Assembly (NCBI GenBank): GCA_028023455.1
Contig: JAQFVV010000512.1
Coordinates: 248,001 to 312,000, forward strand
Length of the DNA stretch: 64,000 bases
Direction: 5' to 3'
Source: Epiperipatus broadwayi
Lineage: Eukaryota; Onychophora; Udeonychophora; Euonychophora; Peripatidae
The translations under genes and the position numbers were made by a program. Below, piece after piece: positions 37,811 through 49,847 of the stretch (position 1 is the first letter of the stretch; each line of letters starts with the position of its first letter). The notes beneath the pieces are model-generated. The model worked only from the letters and a program-made list of their open reading frames with translations. It did not search any database and had not been told where the DNA came from.

Positions 37811-38071
37811 TAAATGTTTGTGTGTTAATTACTGGCAGTGGCTTATTTTATTCTTTTTTTTATATACTCTTAGAGTATATTATTAAATCTCTGCTATTCC
37901 ACTGAGCTAGTGACATGGGCTAACGACTGGAATCAAAATTTAAAAAAAAAAAAAAATTTTTTTTTTTTTTACTTACGTATCTTCCTACTTTATAAATTTT
38001 TCTAGGTTGAAATGCCTAGATGGCGCCCTGTAGTGCAGTTTACGTAAGTCTACATTCTCCGGATCGTTATA

Positions 38072-38752
38072 ATAAATATATGCATTTTCTCAATATTTTA
38101 TTAAATATATATTTTATGTAAATCCTGTTTTGTTTTTGAATTATTATTTTCTAAATAGTATTTAGAACTTTTTTTGAGCTGATAACTTAGCATTAATAAA
38201 TATAACTTTCGTAAATGTAATTCCTGGGCTACTCTGATCTCCATCATCATCATGTCTGATCTTATGCTCTACCGCTTTGCTTCTTGGCCCAGAATTAAAA
38301 TAATTGAGCTATATCATCAGGATTGTTGTTCATTGGGTCAGAGATTCGAAGAATAGGCAAATAGGTTAGAATTCAGGATTGCTCCAGACCTGTGTATCTC
38401 GAGCATGATCGGATTCGAGGTACTTTTGCTTAGAATTTAAATCTTGTTAAGTCAGCATACTGTTTTGACTGTTACAATATATATGTAATATACAAATCAA
38501 TATATATATATATCAAAATACAGTAAAATTTACATAAATTATATTATTTTTAGAAGTACTTTCGACTAAACATTTTGTAGTCTTTATCAACTATATAACA
38601 TTGAATAATCAAAATGAGACAACCTTCAACAATACCAATAGTTCAATTCAGATTTCCCATAATTCTGTTATCTTAACATTTGATTGATTTGTATATTACA
38701 TATATTGAGGAACGAATACAGATATCAAACTTAATTTATTATATATATATAT
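38072..38752. other. Spacer between inverted LTRs
   Basis: Non-coding. 38225-38475 shares blocks with 18290-18455 and ends '...gttaca' before (TA)n, like an LTR right end. Confidence 0.4.
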
Positions 38753-40073
38753 TGTAACGATCCGGAGAAGGCGACTTCATGTAATCTGCACTACAGGGCG
38801 CCATCTAGGCATTTGAACCTAGAAAAATTTATAAAGTAGGCAGATACGTCAGTCAAAAAAAAAATTTTTTTTTTTTTTTTTTTTTTAAATTTTGATTCCG
38901 GTCGTTAGCCCATGTCACTAGCTCAGTGAAATAGCAGAGATTTAATAATATAATCTAAGAGTATATATATATAAAAAAAATAAAATAAGCCACTGCCAGT
39001 AATTAACATACAAACATTTATTTATGCACATATATATAAGATTTAAAATTATTTTAAATTAGTTTTACATTTTAACATTTAACATTATTTTTAACTTTAC
39101 CTTAGATTTTAATTTACATTTTTAATTTCTAGTATATTATAAGTTTACATTTTAATTAAGTTTGCACAGATGGGATTATAAAAGCTTGTTTATAATGTTG
39201 AATATAGATCGGTTACATAGATTTCACGGTCAAAAACATTTCAAAAGAAACATAAACGATCAAAATACAAAATTATTAATTACTGACAATTGCGGAGGGA
39301 AATTTATATGTAACCCAATAGTATTCACCATAAGATACTTGCATTGTCACCAATAACTTAAAAGACATCCAAATAAATATGTTTTAGATACTCACCGTAA
39401 GGTATCATTATTTATCGAATGTCTATATATTTTGATCAAATATGAAAACCCAAAACATACTTAACCGATAACCAATCCATGCAAGCGTCTATAAACAACT
39501 TAAATTTAATGCATTTTTATTTAGGGTCAAGTATGAATAGACCACATAGATTTGCATTTGAAAATAAAATATTCTATCCCTATTTAACCTTAGGCTAAAA
39601 TTTGCAGTCAAACTGGCATCAATTCATCTGATACATCGATGTATTCAATGTAATACGGAATACAGCAGCACCAAAAAGATTAAGAGAAGATATTGACTTT
39701 CATTAGATAGGAATATTACTTCTATCCAACGAGAAGAACAATAAAAAAAAACTCCATAGAAAGGAACTGCGCTCTGCATCTTATAATTCCTTCCCTAGGC
39801 AAAACGGGAGAGTGCGGCATATGAAGCGATTCTGCCAGTAGCGAATCTCCGATTACATCTACTAACTACATCAATATATCCAATCCATTGACCCAATCTA
39901 ACAATGACACAAATAACCTAAGATTACCCTCCCCTAATATAACTTTACAAATCTATACAGCCATTCCCACCTGACTTAAGTTTAACATTTATATAATTAA
40001 TTTAGCGAAAAATAAAAAAAATCATGATAAAACTTAAAGAACAAAAAATGAATAATATAAATGGAAATGATTT

Positions 40074-40154
<81 letters not shown>

Positions 40155-41032
40155 GAGTACATCAAATAACATTATTAATAAATTAAGTTGGTCAGATAGG
40201 AAAATATTGCAATCATTTAAATATGGAAGGTTTTAATTTAATGTTCATTATTTATAAAGTTCTTACGGTTTAAAACAGTCCATCTTTATCCGTTGCTTGC
40301 CATGAATGTGAATTCCCATGCCATCCTAAAATTGGTATTCTGTTGGCCGATTTATTTATCCATCCGGAGGTTTTTTGTTTTAACTGGTCCTCAATGTAGA
40401 AAAACGATAGTTCATTTCTTTTTCTTTCTTAGCAAAGCTGAAGGGATTGAATCGTGTGTCTTTTTTCAATCCCTTCTCCTTCACTTCTGCACTAACACAT
40501 ATCTCTCACATCGTAATAATCATTAAACTAACTAATAATTTCCAAACTTGTCCTTTTTATATTAATGTGAAGGATTGAATTTACATTACATCACCGATGC
40601 GATGGTCCTTTCGCTGCGGTCCGATTCCATAGGGATTTCTTCTTATTTGCTAACAGTTTCTATTGTTTTCCTATCTGACCAATGTTTTTACATTTAAATG
40701 CCCAAGGCTGGTTTACATTTAACTAATTAACAATCATTTCCATTTCTGATTAATTAACCTGTTTTCCAAATCAAAAATATATTTAAAGATAAATTTAAAG
40801 ATATAATTTTATCTCCAAATCTTTTTAAAATTTAGTTTTAAAATACTTTTTCTTTAATAAATTTTTATTTTAATAATTTTTCATTATCTGTGCGATTTAA
40901 TATATACGAGTTTAAGATATTTAATTTCAATTTTTAATTCTTAAAGAAAATTTTTAAATGCGAACTTTTTAATTTACTTTCATGTTTAATAAATAAAAAA
41001 AAACTATGTAACGAACATCTGTGCTCATTACA
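38753..41032 (-). repeat. Family A LTR, copy 2 (solo, minus)
   Basis: The reverse complement of copy 1 along its length: it starts TGTAACGATCC (the LTR right end) and finishes '...gctcattaca'. Both flanks are (TA)n. A 75-bp (TA)n block (40077-40151) has expanded inside it. Confidence 0.8.
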
Positions 41033-41087
41033 ATATATATCATCATCATCATTATCAACCATTATCAATCCACTGCAGGATGAAGGT

Positions 41088-42420
41088 TTATCCAAGTTTA
41101 ATCCATCTTCTCCGATCTTTAGCTTCTCTTCTCCACATCACACCTGCACATTTTCTTATTTCATCCATCCATCTCACATGTGGTTTCTTTCTGGGTCTTT
41201 TACAATCTCTTGGAATCCAGTTTAAAATTTCAATTGTCCATATATTATCATCTCTTCTAGCAATATGTCCAGCCCAACTCCACTTCAATCTTTTAATTTT
41301 TTCAATGAGGTCAGTAACACCTGTTTGTTCTCTTACCCATACATTGCATTTTCGATCTCTTCTTGTTACTCCTAACATACATCTCTCCATACTTCTTTGA
41401 GCGGTCTGAAGTCTCTGTAGTGCTCTTCTATTAAGTGTCCAAGTCTCAGATCCATAAGTAAGAACTGGTAAAACACATTTGTTAAAAACCTTCCTTTTCA
41501 AACACATAGGCATATTTCCTTTTAGTATCAAGTTATTTCTACCAAAAGCACTCCAACCAAGTTTAATTCTATGATTAATTTCCTCCATTATGTTTTCATC
41601 TATATTAATAATTTGATCAAGGTATTTGTAACTGTAAACTTCTTCTAATTCATCATAATCAATCTTTATTTTCATATTTTGAGCAAATCAATTAAACATT
41701 ACTTTAGTCTTTTTAACATTTATCTTTAGTCCTAATTTCCTACCTTCATCTGATAATTCCTGCAACATATCCTGCAGCTCTGAAGCATTATTTGCAAAAA
41801 CAATTACATCACCTGCGAAATCTAAATGACTTAAATAATATCCATTTACTTTCACTTCTTTAGTTTCCCATTTAAATCCACAAAATAGTTCTTGCAGCAC
41901 TGCTGTAAAAAGTTTTAGAGATATGGAGTCACCTTGTCTTACACCTTTCTCAATGTTGACTTTCCCAGTCTCATTATGTAATCTAATTGTTGCTGTTGCA
42001 TTTTTATAAATATTCTTTAAAATATGACAATATCTTGGATCTATACCTTGATGATCCAATGCTTTAATCACTGAAGAAATGTTTATAGAATTTAATGCCT
42101 TTTCATAATCTACAAATCCAAAACATAATGACAACTCATATTCATTTGACCTTTCTATAACTTCTCTCAACACCTGGATATGATCTATTGTACTAAAACC
42201 ACTTTTACATCCAGCTTGTTCTTTTGGTTGGTGGAAATCCAATGTTCTCTGTAGATGAGTTGTAATTATCTTGGTAAAAATTTTATATAAAACTGATAAA
42301 AGGCTGATAGGTCTGTAATTTCTAATATCTTCTTTATCACCTTTTTTAAATATTAATATTATTACTGCATTCTTCCAATCATCTGGTACATCTTTATCAT
42401 TTAGACATTTGGTATATAAC
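41088..42420 (-). pseudogene. RTE reverse transcriptase, out of frame with its endonuclease
   Basis: After the frameshift the frame reads 'DVPDDWKNAVIILIFKKGD', 'YRPISLLSVLYKIFTKII', 'PKEQAGCKSGFSTIDHI', 'GFVDYEKALNSI' and 'GVRQGDSISLKLFTAVL'. The catalytic box reads 'LDFAGDVIVFA', so the first Asp of the usual (Y/F)ADD is Gly. A TGA at 41688-41690 (likely from CGA, a CpG transition) follows 'KVMFN'. The C-terminal part ('LGWSAFGR', 'CVLPVLTYGSETW', 'RLKWSWAGHIARR') runs to TAA at 41088. Compared with the 18.5-kb copy, that stop removes the last dozen residues. Non-functional. Confidence 0.88.
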
Positions 42421-43884
42421 TTTGCTAAAAAAAATTTCTATTTTTTCACCTGCTTCTTTTAATATATCAATTATAATTCCATCATTACCTGGAGCCTTTC
42501 CTTTCTTCATACATTTAATTGCATGTCTCACTTCTTCATTTAAAATTCTGGGCAATTCGGAAGATGTAATAGATATAGGAGGAACTTGTTCTTTATTGTT
42601 ATATAATTCTTGATAAAAATCTTCTACCAATTTCATGATGTCATCTCTCTTTTTAGTAATAATTCCATCTTTTTTTCTTATTCCAGATATAAATTTCCTA
42701 CCAATACCAAAACGATGTTTTACATTCTTAAGACTTTTATTTTCTTCTACAGCTTTCCTTGCTAGTTCACAGTTATGCTTTCTTATATCATTTTCAACTC
42801 TTTTCCGCACCATTTTACAAAATTCGAGATATTCAATTATTTTTAATGCATCATTTTTGTATATCTTCATATTCCTTCTTTTCTTCATAAATTCTCTAGT
42901 TTCAGTAGAAATTTTATTGGTCAATTGCTGCTTTTTTCTACCAGCTATCTTTGTTGCAGTTTTTAAAAGTGTATCAGTTATTTTCATATTAATTTCATTC
43001 AAATCTGAATCCTGTTCAAAATCTACTAATACTTGAAACCGATTTGTAAGTTCTAATTTAAATTCATTAGAATGTTTCTGAAGATTAGAAATATCAACTG
43101 TAAATATTGTTTTTCTTAATAATTTTTGCCTCTCTAGTTTTACATTAACACGTATCTTACACCTTACTAATCGATGATCACTTCCTGTGTTAAATTTATT
43201 AAGAACATTACAATCTTGAAATATGTATTTCCTGTTACTCAAAATATAATCCAATTCTGCTGTACCTTCATTTGGATGCTTCCATGTCCATTTCCTTTTA
43301 ACATTTTTCTCAAAAAAAGAATTCATAATATAAAGTTTTTCTTTTTCTGCAAACTCCACAAGTCTATGTCCTCTCTCATTTCTATTACCATAATCAAAAT
43401 TACCTACAGCACTTTCATCTTTCATTTGTTTACCAATTCTAGCATTAAAGTCTCCCATAACAATGTTAAAATGGTGTTTACTCTGATCAAAAGCCTTTTG
43501 TACATCCATATAAAAATCTTCTATTACTTCATCACTATGAGAACTTGTTGGGGCATAAACCTGAATTATCTGCATTTGGTATCTGCTATTAAGTTGTATA
43601 ACTAATCTTGCCACTCTGTCCGATATACCATCAATCTCCACAATATTGTTCTTCCACTTTTTATTTATAATGAATCCTACTCCATTTGTATTTCCAATAT
43701 TTGTGTTTTTATAATAGAATATATGTCCACTTTTTAAATCAATTGTCTCTTCACCTTTTCTTCTAACTTCACAAAGTCCAATAATGTCCCATTTAATATA
43801 AGAAAATTCTTCTTCTAATTCTTGTAATCTTCCTTCACTTGAAAGTGATCTGCAGTTGTAAGTACCTAAATAAAAAGTCGTCAT
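42397..43884 (-). pseudogene. RTE endonuclease and start of RT (495-codon frame)
   Basis: It starts at an ATG in 'MTTFYLGTYNCRSLSSEGRL'. Endonuclease motifs: catalytic Glu in 'GLCEVRRK' (residue 39), Tyr in 'QVYAP' (110), Asp/Asn in 'GDFNARIG' (145/147), Asp in 'ELDYIL' (212) and Ser-Asp-His in 'GSDHRLV' (235-237). All catalytic residues are present. A lysine-rich linker leads into the first RT motif 'MKKGKAPGNDGI'. The frame ends prematurely at 42397 because of an extra base in the eight-base homopolymer at 42427-42434. With one base fewer there, the next frame continues the RT without a gap. Its activity in life would be nicking of target DNA. Confidence 0.88.
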
Positions 43885-43901
43885 CTAATGGCAGCCTGGT
43901 T

Positions 43902-43906
<5 letters not shown>

Positions 43907-43947
<41 letters not shown>

Positions 43948-44198
43948 GTAATGTAAAAGTATAATACCCATTATAAAAAATATTATATATAATATATAAA
44001 CAAACAATTTAACGGTAAAAAAAAAATTGTGTTTTAATTTTTTTAGTAGCTTTCAATTATGTAGTAATCCATCCTGTAATTGAAAGCACTGCTAAAGAAT
44101 TTAAAATATATATATATTTTTATCATTAAATTATATATATATATATAATATATATATATATATATAATTTAATATAATATATATATATATATATATAT
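43907..44198. repeat. (TA)n-rich spacer
   Basis: (TA)n at 43907-43945, 44127-44164 and 44175-44198, with AT-rich sequence between. The segment from 44117 on ('tttttatcattaaattatat') recurs at about 48507. Confidence 0.8.
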
Positions 44199-45107
44199 TG
44201 TACCCTTACTTCTCGATGTATAATATAATTTGAAATACGACTAGCTCAATTGAATTATAATGCTCAGTTAAAATTTGCATATCTATCTTTAATTTACTTT
44301 TATAATATCATATTCTAATTAAATTTATTATCAATTATCAAAATCAATATATTTCTATAATATGTACTAATTAAATAAGTATTTATCAAAATCATGAGAC
44401 TGTGAAGTAAAGTTACAAAGCAATAAGTAGATTTACATTGAGTCAATATCTTCCAAGACACTGTCTCAATGGCATAAGAATACTGTCATCTACCCATTAA
44501 CTTACTACTACATCTACAGCATTCTTATGGCTTTTAAATAAAATAAACTATCTTTAATAATAATAAAATAAATAAATCTTAAATTTTAACTTTTAAAAAA
44601 TATAATTAAATAATCTCAGGTTCTTCTAATTATCTTAAAGTAATGATAACTCATGTAAATAAGTATGATATGGGATTTTACATCAAACCTAAATACACCT
44701 AACTTATTTTAATAATAATAATAATACCAATCTTAGAGTATAACCTAATCTTCTCTATTTCTGTTATATCAATAATCATTAATTAAATAATCATATGTAT
44801 ATCTTTTATTTTCATATAGTATCTTAATTTTGGAATAGATCAAAATCTTATAATTTAATAATCTGTGGCAATAAATAATATTGTACTCTTATATTATGCA
44901 TTATAATTACTCTATGACCATTGTAATATGATGTAATAATGTCAATCAATTCTCATAAATGATAATCAGGAAAATATTGTATTTATTTCTAAAATAATAT
45001 TAATAAATTCACATTGTGCAAATATTATGTTTCTTCAAATTATCTGCTGTCAAATGCTGTGGTGCAAAATAATGAACTCGACACACTTTTAAAACAAATT
45101 AAACAAA

Positions 45108-45113
45108 TTTATT
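45108..45113 (-). terminator. Polyadenylation signal, family B copy 2
   Basis: AATAAA on the minus strand, at the position equivalent to 8517 in copy 1. Confidence 0.45.
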
Positions 45114-47512
45114 AACATTAACTTTGATTAAGAATTTATTTACAATATTTACAGTTCAAATTATGAAAATAAAGAAAATAAAATAAGAAAATAATAATAC
45201 AATATGTTTACTCTGTTATTAATTCATACTCCTAATAAGTAATTATATATTCTTTAAAAAAATGCTGTATTAATAACATTGAAGTATGTTTTCAAAACTT
45301 AGACTTTAAATAAATATCAGTGAACTTCAATTATTACACAGAAAAATTTATGTAAATAATATTTATGTAGCATATGTAAACAATTAAACTTTATTAATTA
45401 AATTGCTACATCACTTAAGTATTACTGTTACTTATTTCATCATGTATTAGTATGTGTTCACTTTACTATTAATACTACTTTAATATTATAATATAGAAAT
45501 TAAAGTATCTGTGTAATGTAATAACAAATAATTGATTACAACTTTATATTTCACTTAATGCAATTCATGCTACAGGTTTTATCAAATATGCATTATATAT
45601 ATGTGTTGTTGAAATAATAATATTATTTAAATCATTCATTAATTTCAAATTCATAAAGTATTACATTAGATAAATTCTATGATTCTTTTCTATGTAAAAT
45701 TATTACTTTACTTTATGTGTTATTCTACTCCTTTTTAATAACTTTCTTTCTACAAAATATCCTCTAAAACTTATTTAAACTTTCCGGAAAAACAATCATC
45801 AACTTTAAATAAATACTAATTATCCAAAACTATTTATACTTCGTCATCTATTTTCGGTAAATCTTTAATCCAACATAAACTTCTACATAAAACTTAACTT
45901 AATTTATCCAATAAAACAACAGTAAAATATAGACTTTTAAAATCTATTCCTAACTTGAAATAAAATAATTACTTGTATGAATAATAAATATAATTCTAAT
46001 ACTCCAACATAATAATAATAAAAATAAAAATCAAAATTTATTTACGAAAGAATCATATAATTATTTCTAAGCTTCTTATGTAATGTTGTATCGTATTTAT
46101 ATCATAAATTCAAATTATGCATATTTAAATAAAACTGTCACTGCCAATATAATGTGTGTGTATTTTTAAAATAATCATACATTCATTCAAAATAACATAT
46201 CATTCGGTTGATCTAAAGAAAACATATTAAATACATTAAAATTATTATTATTATACAATTTTTACCATCAATAATGATTTAATGTACAGTCCATCTTCCA
46301 ATATTCTTCGGAATTACAGCTTCATAAAATAATTCACATTTACACTTACGATCATTCTTTAACATATTACGTTTTATATTAATTATAAAATAAACTTATG
46401 CAATTAATTATTATATTATTTTTAGTTACTATTTTAAGAAATTTACCTATCTTATTTTTAATAAATTAATAAGATTTAATTTTTATATTAGATAAATAAA
46501 ACAGAGTTCATATTACGTGACTCCAGCGATGTTTTCTTCTCCACCATAAAGTTTTTTTAATCCTAGGCACATATTCACTAGCACACCATTTCCTGTTTCC
46601 GGTCCATCACGTGTTTTTTTAAAAGTTTATGAAAAACGAAAATGTTCTTTTTAAAAACAAAATAAAAGTTAATTTTTCCACAAGAAATAAAACAAATTAA
46701 AATAGTTTAAGGATCCTGTTTTAATTCTTTCTAGAATATTATTCAAAGTCATTATTTTAAAATTAGTCTATAGTTTATAAAAAATTATCATTTAATTATT
46801 TTAAATTGACTGGGACGTCCACATATTATTTGTGCATTCCATAACCAAAATATCCAGGTAAGAATAAGTTTCTTTATTTATAAACGACCAGCGTTTAAAT
46901 TATTTCAATATACTACTTTTATTATATTAAGACTTTTAGCTAATTATATTCTCAATTTATTTGCCTTTTAAAATTGTCAATATTCAGTCTTTTAAACATA
47001 AAGACTTAGCAAGGCAAGTATTTATAAAAACTACTTTTATTTTTAATATCTTTCCTTAAGATATATTTAAATTTATATCTTACAAAATACTTTCTTTATA
47101 AAGAAGTATTTTATTCTTTAAAGTATTTAATTTTCTAATAGTCAATAGCAATTAGCTTTTAAAATTATATACTGTCCAAAATATTACTTTTCTCCATCTC
47201 GTAATTTTCCGAACTAATCCAGCGTTTGTCATACTTGTAGTATAAAGTTTCCGATATATTTTCACTATATATGATGTTCCCATGACTATTTGCTTGTAAA
47301 TTGAGCTTGATATAGAGACGATCGATAGGGAAAAAAATTAAGTTAATACTGCATATCTATCATTTAAAACTTTTATAACTTATTTACAAGACACTCTTAT
47401 AATTTTGAAAAATGATTTTAAAAGCGTCTACAAAATTTACGTAGCTATTTTTAATAACACAATTATCTTGAAAAATCAATCACAGAGTCCTCTCTTAACA
47501 ATTGAATTGAGC

Positions 47513-47545
47513 TTTTATACCAGAAGAAACTTCCCATTTGATTGG
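47513..47545 (-). promoter_or_regulatory. CCAAT/TATA promoter, family B copy 2
   Basis: On the minus strand ACCAATC (at 47541-47545) is followed by GGTATAAAAGC (TATA at 47513-47519). Confidence 0.55.
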
Positions 47546-48481
47546 TAGATTAAACAATCAACCTTGCTGGCTTATTTACATATTTACCAACAACACAAAA
47601 TTAAAAATAAATAATGACTTATTTAATATTTAATATTTATTACATTATCAAATTTTAAAATAATCCTTATCGTTTATTTAAATCCACTAAATATTTTTTA
47701 AAATATTCTTATTTACTTGATTTTAATTTTAACTTTTATAAAATTATTTAAAATACACTAAGTCTTTTTATACGTTATATTTTTAAAGCAATATTCTAAA
47801 ATCAGATTTAATATTCTACATTTAATATCTTTATTTTTATCTCGTGATAACTCACGTATTATTTATAAATTTTATAACATGATTTTAAAACAGTTTTGCA
47901 ACTTTGCTAAATAACTTCCAAGCATGTTTGTGTATATCTAACTAACATCTGTTTTTTTTTTTTTTTACAATAAAAGAAACGCTTCTCATAATCTAAAAAT
48001 AACTAACAATTGCATTTTTAAAATAAACATTTTTTTAAAATAAATAAGATATTATAATAGATTTTAAAATAATTATCCAATATTATTAAAATCAAATATT
48101 AATCTTCTATTTAAGTACTTATAATAATTAATAATATTTATATTCTCTTATAATATTATTTTATCAACAATAAATATATGCATTTAATTTTAACTTGTCT
48201 TTTAAACACCTTTAGCTTTAAACACCTATTTATTAAATATATTAATGCAGTATTGATTATGGCCATTTTTCCCAATTATATATTATAATCATCATCATTT
48301 AAAATGTCTCTTTCAATATCAGCACAATTTTACATATCAAATACTCATAGATTGCTTTAATTAAACCTTTTGAAATATTACCATAAGCAAAATTAACATT
48401 ACATATTCAAATATATCTTAAATTTAAAATTTTTAATAGATTAGCACAAAAATTAAATGGTGACCCATACAAAAGGGCACA

Positions 48482-49273
48482 ATATATATATAACCCCGCC
48501 CTTTATTTTTATCATTAAATTATATATATATATATAATGGTTTCACAATTATCTGTGGTAAATAAAAGTTTTTTTTCTTAAACAGTGTAATATTTAGTAT
48601 TATTTTCCAGTGTTTCTATGAAATATCATCCAGCATTGTCAATGATAACTTTAATAAAAAACTGTTAGATGTCAAGTAGTACCTAGATTTTCTGTGAGAA
48701 AAAATTGGATTGAGCATGATGCAGTTTAACATTGTTTGAGATTAACTGTTTTTTTTTTTTTTTTAGAAATTAACCATGACAATGGCAGATGCTATTTCAT
48801 CAACATGTTGGATAGAAATACAAAATAATATATAATCTAACCAAAAAAACTATATAATGCAATATTTTTGTAATTATGCTTGTTTTGTATCTGTTATCAA
48901 AGATATTGAATCTTTTGTACTTTATATTTCGATATTCATACATTTTGATCTTTTTGACAGTCATCTGCTTAAGGACATTAAACATCTATCCATGTTTAAA
49001 AATTATTAATTGTGGGTATGTGCTTAATATTCTTGAAGGGTTCCTGTATACAAAAGGTTAAAATGTAGAAATTTTAGACTATAAATCTATATATGTAATA
49101 AAAATTTCAATGGCTTTAATTACTTTTACAACAACTGTAAATACAAATGTAATAATATCACATTAAAAATACTATTAAAATTTACATAATCTTGAAAGAA
49201 ACTGTCAAAGAATTTTGATAAAAAGTTATATATATATGGTTGCATATATAAAAGATATAAAGTTGCATAAATA

Positions 49274-49320
<47 letters not shown>

Positions 49321-49342
49321 TTGCATATATAAAAGATATATT
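48482..49342. other. Non-coding stretch
   Basis: AT-rich, with (TA)n at 48520-48536 and 49283-49318 and a duplicated 'ggttgcatatataaaagata' motif (49238 and 49319) either side of the second tract. Confidence 0.45.
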
Positions 49343-49556
49343 TTGCAGGTTCATCTGCTATTTGGAAAGATTTTTTAAAAAAAAAACATTTTTAATTTAA
49401 CATTTTTGCTATTGTTGGAAAGTTAAGGTTTTTTTCAAATCAGTGATTGTTGCACCTCTTCCTTTTATCACCTAGTGGATGACTTGTGCGATCAAGTCGA
49501 AATGTCAGTATATCAGTATTTAAATTTTTTAACACGGATGAACCTGCACAATATAT
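49343..49556 (+). repeat. Short repeat with inverted ends and a hammerhead-like hairpin
   Basis: The left end 'gcaggttcatc' is the reverse complement of 'gatgaacctgc' near 49540. Near the right end GGATGA, stem CTTG-tgcgat-CAAG, then CGAAATGTCAG resembles a hammerhead with a disturbed core. The same right end, inverted, lies at 32340-32418. Confidence 0.5.
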
Positions 49557-49560
49557 ATAA

Positions 49561-49847
49561 TGCAAAACCATAAAACAATACAATACTAGATTAAATCCAA
49601 CATTTTACCAAAATCCTTACACAACCATGGTTTCATCTACTACAAATAAACCTTCTTTTGATATTAAGGGAAGGTGGAGTTTGAAATGAATTATGGGAGA
49701 GTTTGTTTGTTTGTATATATATGTTATTTTCCTTAGTTTGATTTTCACTTGAGAAAGTCTATTTGTAGTAGATGAAACCATGGTTGTGTAAGGATTTTGG
49801 TAAAATTTTGGATTTAATGTAGTATTGTATTGTTTTATGGTTTTGCA
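49561..49847. mobile_element. Fold-back element with 88-bp inverted arms
   Basis: Positions 49561-49648 and 49760-49847 are reverse complements with about two mismatches over 88 bases, separated by 111 bases. There is no coding sequence. It could be a fold-back MITE or a pair of inverted PLE terminal repeats. Confidence 0.8.

Larger units (their letters stand above)
35878..38071 (+). repeat. Family A LTR, copy 1 (solo, plus)
   Basis: It begins TGTAATGAGC with a hairpin (TGTAATGA...TCGTTAC) and ends 'ggatcgttata', homologous along its whole length to 60518-62660. The left flank is (TA)n. No primer site follows the right end, so this is a solo LTR. It contains a TATA box at 36338 and an AATAAA signal at 37805. 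Confidence 0.8.
41041..43906 (-). mobile_element. Near full-length RTE-type LINE, second family
   Basis: Minus-strand element with a short leader, endonuclease, RT and a (GAT)n tail at 41041-41052. It has one frameshift, one clear nonsense codon and an early stop near the end, so it is close to intact. It shares its 3' 460 bp with 18463-18926. It is AT-rich, unlike the RTE at 14.6 kb, and is a different lineage. Confidence 0.9.
44199..48481 (-). mobile_element. Family B element, copy 2 (4.28 kb, non-coding)
   Basis: It is bounded by TGTACCCTT on the left and AAGGGCACA on the right, a 9-bp terminal inverted repeat with one mismatch, and flanked by (TA)n on both sides. On the minus strand it begins TGTGCCC...GGGTCAC, a short hairpin, then CCAAT (47541) and TATA (47513), and has AATAAA at 45108. 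It is collinear with copy 1 but clearly diverged from it. No coding region. This copy gives the best evidence for the element's true ends. Confidence 0.7.

Noticed and set aside
38260-38310. tRNA-like A box ('AAAGCGGTAGAGCATAAG' on the minus strand) near a B-box-like 'CTCGAATCCG'
   Set aside because: The B-like box lies on the wrong side of the A-like box and no cloverleaf can be drawn, so I do not call a tRNA or SINE.
42422-43605. Plus-strand frames across the RTE at 41-44 kb
   Set aside because: They are antisense shadows of the minus-strand endonuclease and linker.
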